Shown in pieces: positions 1-5,399 of a stretch of DNA of 5,707 bases (position 1 is its first letter; each line of letters begins with the position of its first letter). This DNA comes from Pseudomonadota bacterium (GTDB taxonomy: Bacteria; Pseudomonadota; Gammaproteobacteria; Steroidobacterales; Steroidobacteraceae), in NCBI GenBank assembly GCA_021808195.1, contig JAKBCE010000163.1, positions 1 through 5,707 on the forward strand. The letters run 5' to 3'. Under the pieces are notes generated by a model that saw only the letters and a program-made list of their open reading frames with translations, was not told the origin of the DNA and ran no database searches. Both the position numbers and the translations under genes were made by a program.

Positions 1-863
1 TCGCGAGACACATACAGCGTGCGTGTCGAATCGTCTATGTAAGAGCGCACCGCGGCCGAGGGGTCTGCGGCGAAGCCATAGTCCAGGCCGTGGAAAGGGC
101 CGGCCCAAGCGGGGTCCACCTCGAACGTCTCGGCAAAGAATTTGCCCTTCAAGATGAGTGCATCACTCACCGTGCGAGGCTCACCTAACCAGATGTGCGC
201 GTACCCGTCCGGGTCGGTCGCCTCGCACCATGCGCGCTCGGCTTCCATCTCCGGCGAGAAGAACGGGTTGTCTGCGAATCCGACCTTCTTCGCGAACACA
301 TCGTGCCGATTCGAGGCGACGAACCGAACGAAAACCGGGTCCTCGGGCGTCATCGGGTTGAAACTGATATAGAAGTGCGAGCCGGCCTTGCGGATCGTCG
401 GAATCAGTTCCTCCCAACTGCGCTCGCTCACGGCTTGTGCTTCTTCAGCCCAAACAATGTCGACGCCCTCATAGGAACGAATTTTGTTTGCGTTGTACCT
501 CAAGCCCTCGAAGAAGAACTCGCTACCGTTGCGCCCGGTGATCTTGTCGGCGCCGATGTCGTAGGCATCATCGAGGCCGAGCAGGTGGATCTGATCGGCG
601 AGCAGTCGGAAGGCGGATTCCTTGATGGAGCCCTGGATTTCACGGCAGCAGAGCACGCGCAAACGACTCTCAGCAGCTCGCACGAGCAGAACACGGGCAA
701 TCGACCAACTCTTGCCGCTGCCACGGCCACCGTAGTAGACGACAAATCGCTTTGGCGTCCACAAGTCCGAGAAGGCCGGGGGCACCAGCGTCTCGGGCGA
801 GCGCGCCAGTCTGCTCTTGAGCGCCCGCAGCGCTGAACGCGACAGGCTTTCTGAGTCGGTCAT
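1..863 (-). CDS. terL: Phage terminase large subunit, PBSX type (C-terminus cut by window edge)
   Basis: This is the ATPase/nuclease motor that cuts concatemeric phage DNA and pumps it into the prohead. I translated 287 residues in one open frame. The ATPase domain has Walker A at residues 45-52 (GGRGSGKS), Walker B at about 134-142 (VDIVWAEEA, with adjacent acidic residues E140/E141), and the FNPM motif at 169-172 expected for the coupling region of this family. The start of the nuclease domain is visible at GLDYG (259-263), where D261 is the likely first metal ligand; the remaining nuclease acids lie outside the window. The ATG at 861-863 overlaps the TGA of the preceding gene (ATGA), and AGAGAG at 871-876 sits 7 bases upstream as a ribosome site. 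The family call is firm. The packaging mode (cos or pac) cannot be told from this fragment. Confidence 0.97.
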   Translation of the reverse strand, partial: MTDSESLSRSALRALKSRLARSPETLVPPAFSDLWTPKRFVVYYGGRGSGKSWSIARVLLVRAAESRLRVLCCREIQGSIKESAFRLLADQIHLLGLDDAYDIGADKITGRNGSEFFFEGLRYNANKIRSYEGVDIVWAEEAQAVSERSWEELIPTIRKAGSHFYISFNPMTPEDPVFVRFVASNRHDVFAKKVGFADNPFFSPEMEAERAWCEATDPDGYAHIWLGEPRTVSDALILKGKFFAETFEVDPAWAGPFHGLDYGFAADPSAAVRSYIDDSTRTLYVSR

Positions 864-1168
864 GCGGTTTCTCTCTTTTGCCGGCGCGCCGCGCGCTCTT
901 GGGCAAGGATCGCCTCGCACTCCTCGAGGTGCTCGCGCACGCGGGGGTCGCGCGACTTGCGCCGCGCCAGGTCCTCACAGAGTTTCTCGTGACGTCGGAA
1001 GGTCATGAGCAGTGCGCGCCGGTTCCGGTCCCGCGCGTCCATCCCGGCGAGCTGACACAGCATCGCGTCACGGAGCGCGTCGGCAAACAAATAGCAGGCC
1101 GGGAGGCCATGCGCGTCGAAGTAGTCAGCGATCGCCAGCTTGAGGCGCACGGTATCAGGAACGGTCAC
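860..1168 (-). CDS. Uncharacterised phage protein coupled to the large terminase
   Basis: A 102-residue protein that I do not recognise. It begins VPDTVRLKLAIADYFDAHG in its first 20 or so residues and is predicted from composition to be largely helical. The second half is strongly charged, with many Arg and Glu residues (for example RRHEKLCEDLARRK), and it ends in a basic tail. No signal peptide or membrane segment is visible. I chose the GTG at 1166-1168 because it overlaps the stop of the putative small terminase as GTGA, and the gene's own stop overlaps the large terminase start as ATGA. An in-frame ATG at 1234 would lengthen it by 22 residues but run 70 bases into the upstream gene, and that extension looks low in information. 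Its position between the two terminase genes suggests a packaging-related or DNA-binding accessory role; that is inference only. Confidence 0.8.
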   Translation of the reverse strand: MTVPDTVRLKLAIADYFDAHGLPACYLFADALRDAMLCQLAGMDARDRNRRALLMTFRRHEKLCEDLARRKSRDPRVREHLEECEAILAQERAARRQKRETA

Positions 1169-1755
1169 GGCTGCTGCTCGAGGGCGGGCAAAGCCGCCAC
1201 CTGGAGCGCACTGGCCTCCTTCGCCTCGAGCCACCCGACCACGGCCTGCGCGGCTTCGGGGAAGCGCGCCAACTGATCCATCAGCCCCTGCATGAATTCT
1301 TGCACCTGCGGGCTCTGCATGACGATGGTCAGGCTGTTCTGTTGCACCAGCGGGCTGCTGGCCAACTCGCCTGTCACGCGGGCGATGGAGTCGTTTACGT
1401 CCTTCAATTTCGCGCCCGCTTGAATGCCGGTGACACGGTCGCCCGCATCGAGCGCGGCCGTAAAGAACGTGTACAGACCGGCCCGGATCGCCCGGTAGTG
1501 ATCGAGCACGGAGGTCGACTCCTCGGCCACCTGCGCGGCGAGCGTCTGTCGCTGAACGGGTCCCATCACGAGCTGTGCCTTGCGCTCAGCACTGACGTGG
1601 TGGCGCCAGTGTCGATGCATTGCATCTTTGCTCAGGCCGAACTTACGCGCGACCGCACTCTGCCCGGCGCCCCCGGCGAGGAGCACCTCGAGGCGCGTGC
1701 ACTCGGTGTGTGCGCAGACCGTGCAGCCACCTTTGTGCCCTGGCTGAGCTGACAT
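1165..1755 (-). CDS. Putative terminase small subunit (Cys cluster plus helix-turn-helix)
   Basis: A 196-residue protein, probably the DNA-recognition partner of the large terminase. Near the N-terminus it carries Cys11, Cys14 and Cys19 with His16, a possible small metal site. A helix-turn-helix-like stretch follows at about 31-53 (GQSAVARKFGLSKDAMHRHW), a pattern common in phage proteins encoded just before the large terminase. The middle (about 75-130) looks helical and may form a coiled-coil or oligomerisation region, and the C-terminus is Ala/Leu/Gln-rich. I chose the ATG at 1753-1755, which has a weak GAGAG 4 bases upstream. An in-frame ATG at 1792-1794, just after the previous gene's stop, is possible but has no clear ribosome site. 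The stop overlaps the next start as GTGA. The coding call is strong; the small-terminase role is inferred from position and HTH, and a regulatory DNA-binding protein is the main alternative. Confidence 0.75.
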   Translation of the reverse strand: MSAQPGHKGGCTVCAHTECTRLEVLLAGGAGQSAVARKFGLSKDAMHRHWRHHVSAERKAQLVMGPVQRQTLAAQVAEESTSVLDHYRAIRAGLYTFFTAALDAGDRVTGIQAGAKLKDVNDSIARVTGELASSPLVQQNSLTIVMQSPQVQEFMQGLMDQLARFPEAAQAVVGWLEAKEASALQVAALPALEQQP

Positions 1756-1799
1756 AAGTCTCTCGTGTCGTGCCGCGGAAAACGTGGCGGCCATCGCGG

Positions 1800-2081
1800 C
1801 TAGATTACCGGCCCGGATGCGGCCGATAAATTAGACGGTTTCTCACCATTGACGCCCCCGGCCTCGAGTGCATCGAGGTCGGCGGCGAGCCTCACGCGCG
1901 ACACATGCCAGAGCACCGTCGACAACGCGAGGCGGACGCCCTGGTCGGCCAACATCGCTTGAAGCGTTTTTCCGGGCAGCGGCCGAGCCAGCGGGTTGCG
2001 CTCGGCGTGCTCGAGCATGAGCTGCCGGATAGTCTCCCGGATGCGGGCGCCACGCTCGGCGGCTTTGCGATTACGAGGCAT
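1800..2081 (-). CDS. Small helix-turn-helix phage protein
   Basis: A 93-residue basic protein with a probable (winged) helix-turn-helix at about residues 36-66. One helix spans PGKTLQAMLADQG, followed by a possible recognition helix around ALSTVLWHVSRVR. The first 20 residues are Arg/Lys-rich. The tail after residue 75 (VNGEKPSNLSAASGPVI) looks disordered. The start is well decided: the ATG at 2079-2081 has a perfect AGGAGG at 2087-2092 with a 5-base spacer, so a longer in-frame reading up to 2147 is unlikely. Its start overlaps the last 11 bases of the 39-residue mini-ORF. It may bind DNA as a late regulator or packaging accessory. I cannot name a family, and the HTH call rests on residue pattern only. 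Confidence 0.8.
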   Translation of the reverse strand: MPRNRKAAERGARIRETIRQLMLEHAERNPLARPLPGKTLQAMLADQGVRLALSTVLWHVSRVRLAADLDALEAGGVNGEKPSNLSAASGPVI

Positions 2082-2190
2082 GAGTGCCTCCTGAGACGTG
2101 GAGTAGGACGCGCGCGGCGCGTTCCTGCGGCGGTTTGTTCGAGCCACGGGCGAAGGCGCCGGCCACCATGTGCTGCCAGTAGGAACTCAT
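2071..2190 (-). CDS. Mini-ORF, 39 residues, unknown function
   Basis: A small open frame filling the gap between the resolvase and the small HTH gene. The product begins MSSYWQHMVAGAFARG and ends GGTHAS. Three things support it. Its ATG at 2188-2190 overlaps the resolvase TGA as ATGA. GGGAGG at 2195-2200 lies 4 bases upstream of the ATG. Its codons have the same high G/C third-position use as its neighbours. Its TAA at 2071-2073 lies just past the start of the next gene, giving an 11-base overlap. I recognise no domain. It could be a genuine small phage protein, or a leader whose translation couples the resolvase to the HTH gene. Confidence 0.55.
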   Translation of the reverse strand: MSSYWQHMVAGAFARGSNKPPQERAARVLLHVSGGTHAS

Positions 2191-2660
2191 GCGGCCTCCC
2201 GGCGCCGGGTCTGCGCGTAGTGAGCCAGTAGCAACGCTTCGGCACGGCCATCATGCTTGGCGAGGCGAAGATCAGCGGACGGAAACAGCAGACGCGCCTT
2301 GTCGAGACTGGCGCGCTTGTCACTCGACAGGCCAAGTGCGGTTTTCCACTGCGCAGGCGTTACCAGCTCGATCGGTAGCCGCAGCGTCTGCAACGTGGCC
2401 AAGATGCTGCCGAGGCCGACACCAAACGTGAACGCTGAGGCGATGCCCTGGGCGGGCATGGCTGACACGCGCTCGACGATTGCACGGCAGGGGCGCCCTT
2501 GTATTGCCTCAAGCAGCAGCGATTGCAGCGCGCCCCCGTCGATCCAGGCGAGTTTGCCGTCACGGATGACCGGCAAGTCCGCTACACGTTCGGGCAGGCC
2601 ATCTGCATCGAGCAGCGCGAGCGCACCAGATAGGCCGGGGTCCAGGCCGAGGGTCAGCAT
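2187..2660 (-). CDS. RuvC-like Holliday-junction resolvase (phage type)
   Basis: A 157-residue RNase H-fold endonuclease expected to cleave four-way junctions or branched replication intermediates. The first acidic residue is D7 in LGLDPGLSGA, the first strand motif of the fold. The second is E63 in AIVERVSAMPAQG, where MPxQG is characteristic of phage RuvC-like proteins. The last cluster is KHDGRAEALLLA at 135-146, with D137 and E141 as likely metal ligands. Between them are TPAQWK (101-106) and LSSDKRASLDKA (111-122), also typical of these enzymes. Length is normal and all expected acidic residues are present. The ATG at 2658-2660 has a GGGGT-type site 5 bases upstream. It lies between the recombinase and the packaging genes, consistent with clearing branches before DNA is packaged. 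The specific substrate is inferred from the family. Confidence 0.93.
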   Translation of the reverse strand: MLTLGLDPGLSGALALLDADGLPERVADLPVIRDGKLAWIDGGALQSLLLEAIQGRPCRAIVERVSAMPAQGIASAFTFGVGLGSILATLQTLRLPIELVTPAQWKTALGLSSDKRASLDKARLLFPSADLRLAKHDGRAEALLLAHYAQTRRREAA

Positions 2661-2779
2661 CGCGCACCCCGCGGGGCGCTATAGGACGCGCCTTGAGCGG
2701 CGCTGTGCCGCAGCCAGGGTGTCAGGCTGTCAGGGTCGGAGAACGCGGCGCCGGCGGCGAGCGAAGCGGCCGGCGTCAG
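2654..2779 (-). CDS. Possible CTG-initiated small ORF, about 41 residues
   Basis: The 115 bases between recombinase and resolvase are open in one frame, which ends in TGA at 2654-2656, inside the resolvase start (ATGCTGA). The frame has no ATG, GTG or TTG near the recombinase end. It does have a CTG at 2777-2779 that overlaps the recombinase TGA as CTGA, the same geometry as the ATGA and GTGA junctions elsewhere in this cluster. The encoded peptide includes FSDPDSLTPWLRHSAAQGAS and has the G/C-rich third positions of its neighbours. There is no convincing Shine-Dalgarno, so initiation would depend on coupling. It may equally be non-coding spacer. No domain is recognised. Confidence 0.3.
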   Translation of the reverse strand: MTPAASLAAGAAFSDPDSLTPWLRHSAAQGASYSAPRGARC

Positions 2780-3414
2780 TCTCTGAAGAAAGCCTTGAAC
2801 CGTTCCGGGTTCATCTCTGTGTAGCGCACCGTATGCGTGATCGAGCGGTGGCCGAGGTACGCCTGAATTGCTCTCGTGTCGAAGCCCAGACCCGCGAGGT
2901 AGTAACCGAGCGCATGCCGCAGCATGTGCGGATGCACTGGCATCGGCAGCTTCGCCGCAACGCCAGCCCGCGCCACGATGTCCCGCACCGTGCGCGCGGT
3001 GAGCGGTCCACCGCGCTCGGACACGAACACATAGGGACTGTCCGCCCACTCGCGCTTGATCTCGCGCAGGTCGCGCAACTCGGGACCGCGCAGCGGGTGC
3101 ACGCTCGGGGTGCCCCGCTTGAGCCGGATCACGGAGAGTGTTGCGGCCTCGAGACTGATAGCGTCCCATCGCAGCGCGCAGACTTCGGAAACGCGCAGGC
3201 CGTGGCGATACATGAACCGGATGAGCGCGGCATCCCGGTGCCCGTACCGGCCAGCCTGTCGAGCGGCTCGCGCGAGCTTCGTCACCTCGATCGGCTCGAG
3301 GTGCTCCCTCGACCGCATCTCTGCATTGCGCCTGCGCACCGGCGGCGGAACTCTGCCGTTTACGGGTGCTGGCGACTGCTCCGCCGGCTGCTGCAAGTGC
3401 TTGACCGTGCTCAT
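2776..3414 (-). CDS. FimB-type short tyrosine recombinase
   Basis: A 212-residue site-specific recombinase made essentially of the catalytic domain alone. The full catalytic set is present: R74 (HGLRVSE), K99 (RLKRG), H163 and R166 (HPHMLRHALG), H189 (LGHRS) and the nucleophile Y198 (TVRYTEM). The stretches GRYGHRDAALI, GTPSVHPLRG and YVFVSERGGPLT match the FimB/FimE-like group of about 200-residue recombinases rather than long phage integrases. The C-terminus (NPERFKAFFRD) is the normal end for the group, so the gene is complete. It lacks the SAM-like core-binding and arm-binding domains of lambda-type integrases. ATG at 3412-3414, with GAGGT at 3423-3427 upstream. It has its own predicted promoter. 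Possible roles are integration/excision, multimer resolution or DNA inversion; sequence does not decide between them. Confidence 0.95.
   Translation of the reverse strand: MSTVKHLQQPAEQSPAPVNGRVPPPVRRRNAEMRSREHLEPIEVTKLARAARQAGRYGHRDAALIRFMYRHGLRVSEVCALRWDAISLEAATLSVIRLKRGTPSVHPLRGPELRDLREIKREWADSPYVFVSERGGPLTARTVRDIVARAGVAAKLPMPVHPHMLRHALGYYLAGLGFDTRAIQAYLGHRSITHTVRYTEMNPERFKAFFRD
3346..3358. repeat. 13-base repeat copy inside the recombinase N-terminal codons
   Basis: CGGAACTCTGCCG here matches the reverse complement of 3452-3464 (CGGAACTCCGCCG) at 12 of 13 positions. Extended rightwards, ACTCTGCCGTTTACG (3350-3364) matches the direct copy at 3429-3443 (ACTCTGCCGTTAACG) at 14 of 15. So one short element occurs three times around the recombinase start, once inside the coding region and twice as the two arms of the upstream dyad. 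It could be a recombinase or regulator half-site. Confidence 0.6.
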
Positions 3415-3428
3415 GACTGGCTACCTCG

Positions 3429-3460
3429 ACTCTGCCGTTAACGTACATTCTCGGCGGAGT
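3429..3460. promoter_or_regulatory. 32-base dyad overlapping the recombinase promoter (candidate operator or recombinase site)
   Basis: An imperfect palindrome with outer arms ACTCTGCCG (3429-3437) and CGGCGGAGT (3452-3460), 8 of 9 paired. The 14-base centre has partial symmetry about 3444/3445 (AA..GTAC..TT). It covers the predicted -10 hexamer and transcription start of the recombinase gene and ends next to its ribosome site, the classical place for a repressor operator. The arms also fit the layout of a tyrosine-recombinase core site, with two inverted arms flanking a short crossover region. The symmetry is seen directly; the binding protein is unknown. Confidence 0.55.
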
Positions 3461-3475
3461 TCCGAAGCACGTCAA
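3447..3475 (-). promoter_or_regulatory. Predicted sigma70-type promoter for the recombinase gene
   Basis: On the minus strand the -35 is TTGACG (3470-3475, 5 of 6 to consensus). A 17-base spacer follows, then the -10 GAGAAT (3447-3452, 4 of 6). The expected start is near 3440, leaving a leader of about 25 bases before the ATG at 3414. The spacing is optimal and the site stands out in otherwise GC-rich DNA. It gives the recombinase, and possibly the downstream genes, transcription independent of the replication genes. Confidence 0.5.
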
Positions 3476-3566
3476 GAGGTGCCGTCGCCGCGAAGGCCGG
3501 GCGCGAGCAGGCCAGGACCTCGGCGCGGGCGCGGGGAGCGGGGGTACTGTCTTTCGCACCCGACTT

Positions 3567-3663
3567 TCCCCTGATCCCCTGATCCCCCTGAGGTCCAAAA
3601 CTCCGTAGATCGGGGCCGGTTTCCAAGAGTTTCTAGGCTCAGGGGAGTCAGGGGAACAGGGGA
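3567..3663. repeat. 97-base palindromic iteron array between helicase and recombinase
   Basis: The left arm (3567-3591) is TCCCCTGA, TCCCCTGA, TCCCCCTGA in tandem. The right arm (3639-3663) is TCAGGGGA, G, TCAGGGGA, ACAGGGGA. The arms pair at 22 of 25 positions across a 47-base centre, and a further six bases inside (AAACTC at 3598-3603 with GAGTTT at 3627-3632) pair in the same register. It begins 11 bases after the helicase stop. No T-run follows on either strand, so it is not a standard intrinsic terminator. A replication origin or helicase-loading site, a protein-binding array, or an RNA structure separating two transcripts are all possible. Confidence 0.85.
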
Positions 3664-3674
3664 AGAACGCAACC

Positions 3675-5399
3675 CTAAACATCGCGGTTCTCCCATCCTG
3701 CGGGGACGGCTGGCGGCCTATCGCCAGTCCAGAACTGATATCGCCTGACAGTCTTGGCTGCCCGTAGCGGATCCGGTTTCTCGTGCCGGGTGACGTGCAC
3801 GGTGTCGATCAGCAGCTCGTTGTCGTACGCCTCCGCGTAACACTTGCCGAGCAGCTTGCCGGTGTACTGCCGCCGGTCCTCGTCGGTCTGAGTGTTGCGG
3901 CCACCCGGCAGCTCGACCGCCCCCTCGGCACACACCTCGGCGATGGCCGAGGCGCTCAGCATCTCACCGAGTCGGTGCGTTCTCACCACGGCAAGCGCCA
4001 CGGCGCGCAGCCACCCGAGCGCGGGGTTTCCGGCTCGTTCCACGGCGTCCTGGTGGCCGGCGAGCAGCGGCGGCAGGTCGAAGATCGCGCGGACGATCCA
4101 ATCGAGCGCGCCGACCCACTCCCTGAAGGAGTGCTCTGTTTCGAGCCTGGGTGCACCGGCCTCGTGCCATTCGCGAATCACGGCGTGCACGCACCCGAGG
4201 TAATACGCTTGTTTGGTGCGGACGTGCTCGAGAAGGCCGCCTGCGGGAAACTTCTTGAACCCGGCCACCGGTCTGTGCTTGAGCAACCGAAAGATGAGCA
4301 GGCGGTTGGCGAGGTCCAGCGTTGCCTCAATGCCGTTCGAGGTGAGCGCGAAGTTCATGCGCCGGATGCTCACCGTCACCTGTCCGTGGTATGGGACCCG
4401 CACGGTCACCTCGTCATCCGCGGTCAGGATGCTCTCCAAGTATTCCGATTCGAGCCTGCCGCGAACGTTATCAATCAGGACGAATGCCGACGCTCTCAAG
4501 AGCTGCGCGCCGAGGTCCTCATCCAGCGATCCGACGCCACCGTTGCGCCGACCGAGCGGCACGGGGGTCTCACCGTAAATGGCCTGCTGGATGCGCAAGA
4601 AGTAACCCTTCCCGGTCTGGCTGGCGTCAGCTTCCACGCAGGTCATGAGGGCGTGCCCGGGTAGCAGTCCACCCGAGCGGATCGCAGGCCCGATCAGCGC
4701 CGCCATGGCGCGGGATTTGTCGGCCGGAGTGGCGAACCGGAAGTCATCGAGGAGCGCGACTAGTTCACGGGCGGCCTCGTCGATCTCGACGATGGGCGGC
4801 TGCGCGTCACCCTGCACGAGGATGCCGCCGTCCGGGTGATACCCGGCGCCAAGTGTCACGAGGGCGCCGTCTCGCTCGATGAGAACGGGCACCTTGGAAA
4901 CCATCGCGATCGGGGGCAGGAACTTGCTGGCTTCGAGCGTGAGCAAGAGCGCCTCGGCGTTGTCTCGAGAGCAGCGCTTAGGCAGCAGCGCAAAGCCGCC
5001 GTGGTGCAAGGTCTTGACCGCGACCACGCGGCGGCCGTAGCGGTCGAGCCTCGAGCGCAGCGATCCCGGCGTCATGGGGTCGAGGCGCCCGTCTTTCAGC
5101 TCAAGCACCACGCCGTTGCGGATGAAAGCCTCGCGCCGCTCAGCCAGGAGTTTGAACAGCCGACGCGCGGCGTATGGGAACGGCACCCAGTCGTTCGGCA
5201 AGATGATCTCGCACCCCGTAGCGCTGGCAACCAGCGCCCGCACGTCAGGTTCCATGCCGCCGACGTAATCCATATCCGTATCGAGCTGCGCGGCGTGCTC
5301 AAGCGGCGGAATTTCGGGCAGTGCGTTCGCGTTCATGCGCTTGGCCATGTGCTCGGCATGAGCATCGAGCATGTGTGTTATGTCCCGCTCAGGCAACAC
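3675..5399 (-). CDS. Phage replicative helicase, AAA+ (primase-helicase type C-terminal domain)
   Basis: A protein of about 574 residues expected to unwind DNA at the phage replication fork. The N-terminal 240 residues resemble the accessory region that precedes the ATPase in phage and plasmid helicases, including SRLDRYGRRV, the LPPI...VPVL segment and GYHPDGG. The ATPase core has Walker A at about 257-266 (ADASQTGKGY, K264), Walker B at 307-311 (VLIDN), sensor 1 at 350-356 (FALTSNG) and a probable arginine finger at ANR (R366). The P-loop is degenerate, with Gly after the Lys instead of Ser or Thr, a variant seen in some phage helicases. I chose the GTG at 5397-5399 because GGAGG at 5406-5410 lies 6 bases upstream. 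The ATG at 5372 is an alternative; the longer reading to 5480 lies deep in the upstream gene. No catalytic primase domain is visible. Confidence 0.88.
   Translation of the reverse strand: MLPERDITHMLDAHAEHMAKRMNANALPEIPPLEHAAQLDTDMDYVGGMEPDVRALVASATGCEIILPNDWVPFPYAARRLFKLLAERREAFIRNGVVLELKDGRLDPMTPGSLRSRLDRYGRRVVAVKTLHHGGFALLPKRCSRDNAEALLLTLEASKFLPPIAMVSKVPVLIERDGALVTLGAGYHPDGGILVQGDAQPPIVEIDEAARELVALLDDFRFATPADKSRAMAALIGPAIRSGGLLPGHALMTCVEADASQTGKGYFLRIQQAIYGETPVPLGRRNGGVGSLDEDLGAQLLRASAFVLIDNVRGRLESEYLESILTADDEVTVRVPYHGQVTVSIRRMNFALTSNGIEATLDLANRLLIFRLLKHRPVAGFKKFPAGGLLEHVRTKQAYYLGCVHAVIREWHEAGAPRLETEHSFREWVGALDWIVRAIFDLPPLLAGHQDAVERAGNPALGWLRAVALAVVRTHRLGEMLSASAIAEVCAEGAVELPGGRNTQTDEDRRQYTGKLLGKCYAEAYDNELLIDTVHVTRHEKPDPLRAAKTVRRYQFWTGDRPPAVPAGWENRDV

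Noticed and set aside
2654..2790. Frameshifted C-terminus of the recombinase continuing into the downstream open frame.
   Set aside because: The recombinase ends NPERFKAFFRD, about 14 residues after Tyr198, as complete members of its group do, so no extension is missing.
2257..3441. Long open frame of 394 codons on the plus strand.
   Set aside because: It lies opposite the resolvase and recombinase, whose catalytic motifs are unmistakable. Its product is Arg/Ser/Pro-rich with no domain, a typical high-GC antisense frame.
3567..3663. Intrinsic transcription terminator after the helicase gene.
   Set aside because: The 47-base loop is long and no T-run follows the stem on either strand.
2654..3682. 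342-codon minus-strand frame across the intergenic region and recombinase.
   Set aside because: It is out of frame with the recombinase and reads through the palindrome as low-complexity residues. Only its last 41 codons lie outside a known gene, and these are reported separately.
3438..3696. Minus-strand frames of 62 and 74 codons through the palindrome.
   Set aside because: Their sequence is dictated by the repeats (for example PQGDQGIRG), ribosome sites are absent, and they run through the predicted promoter.
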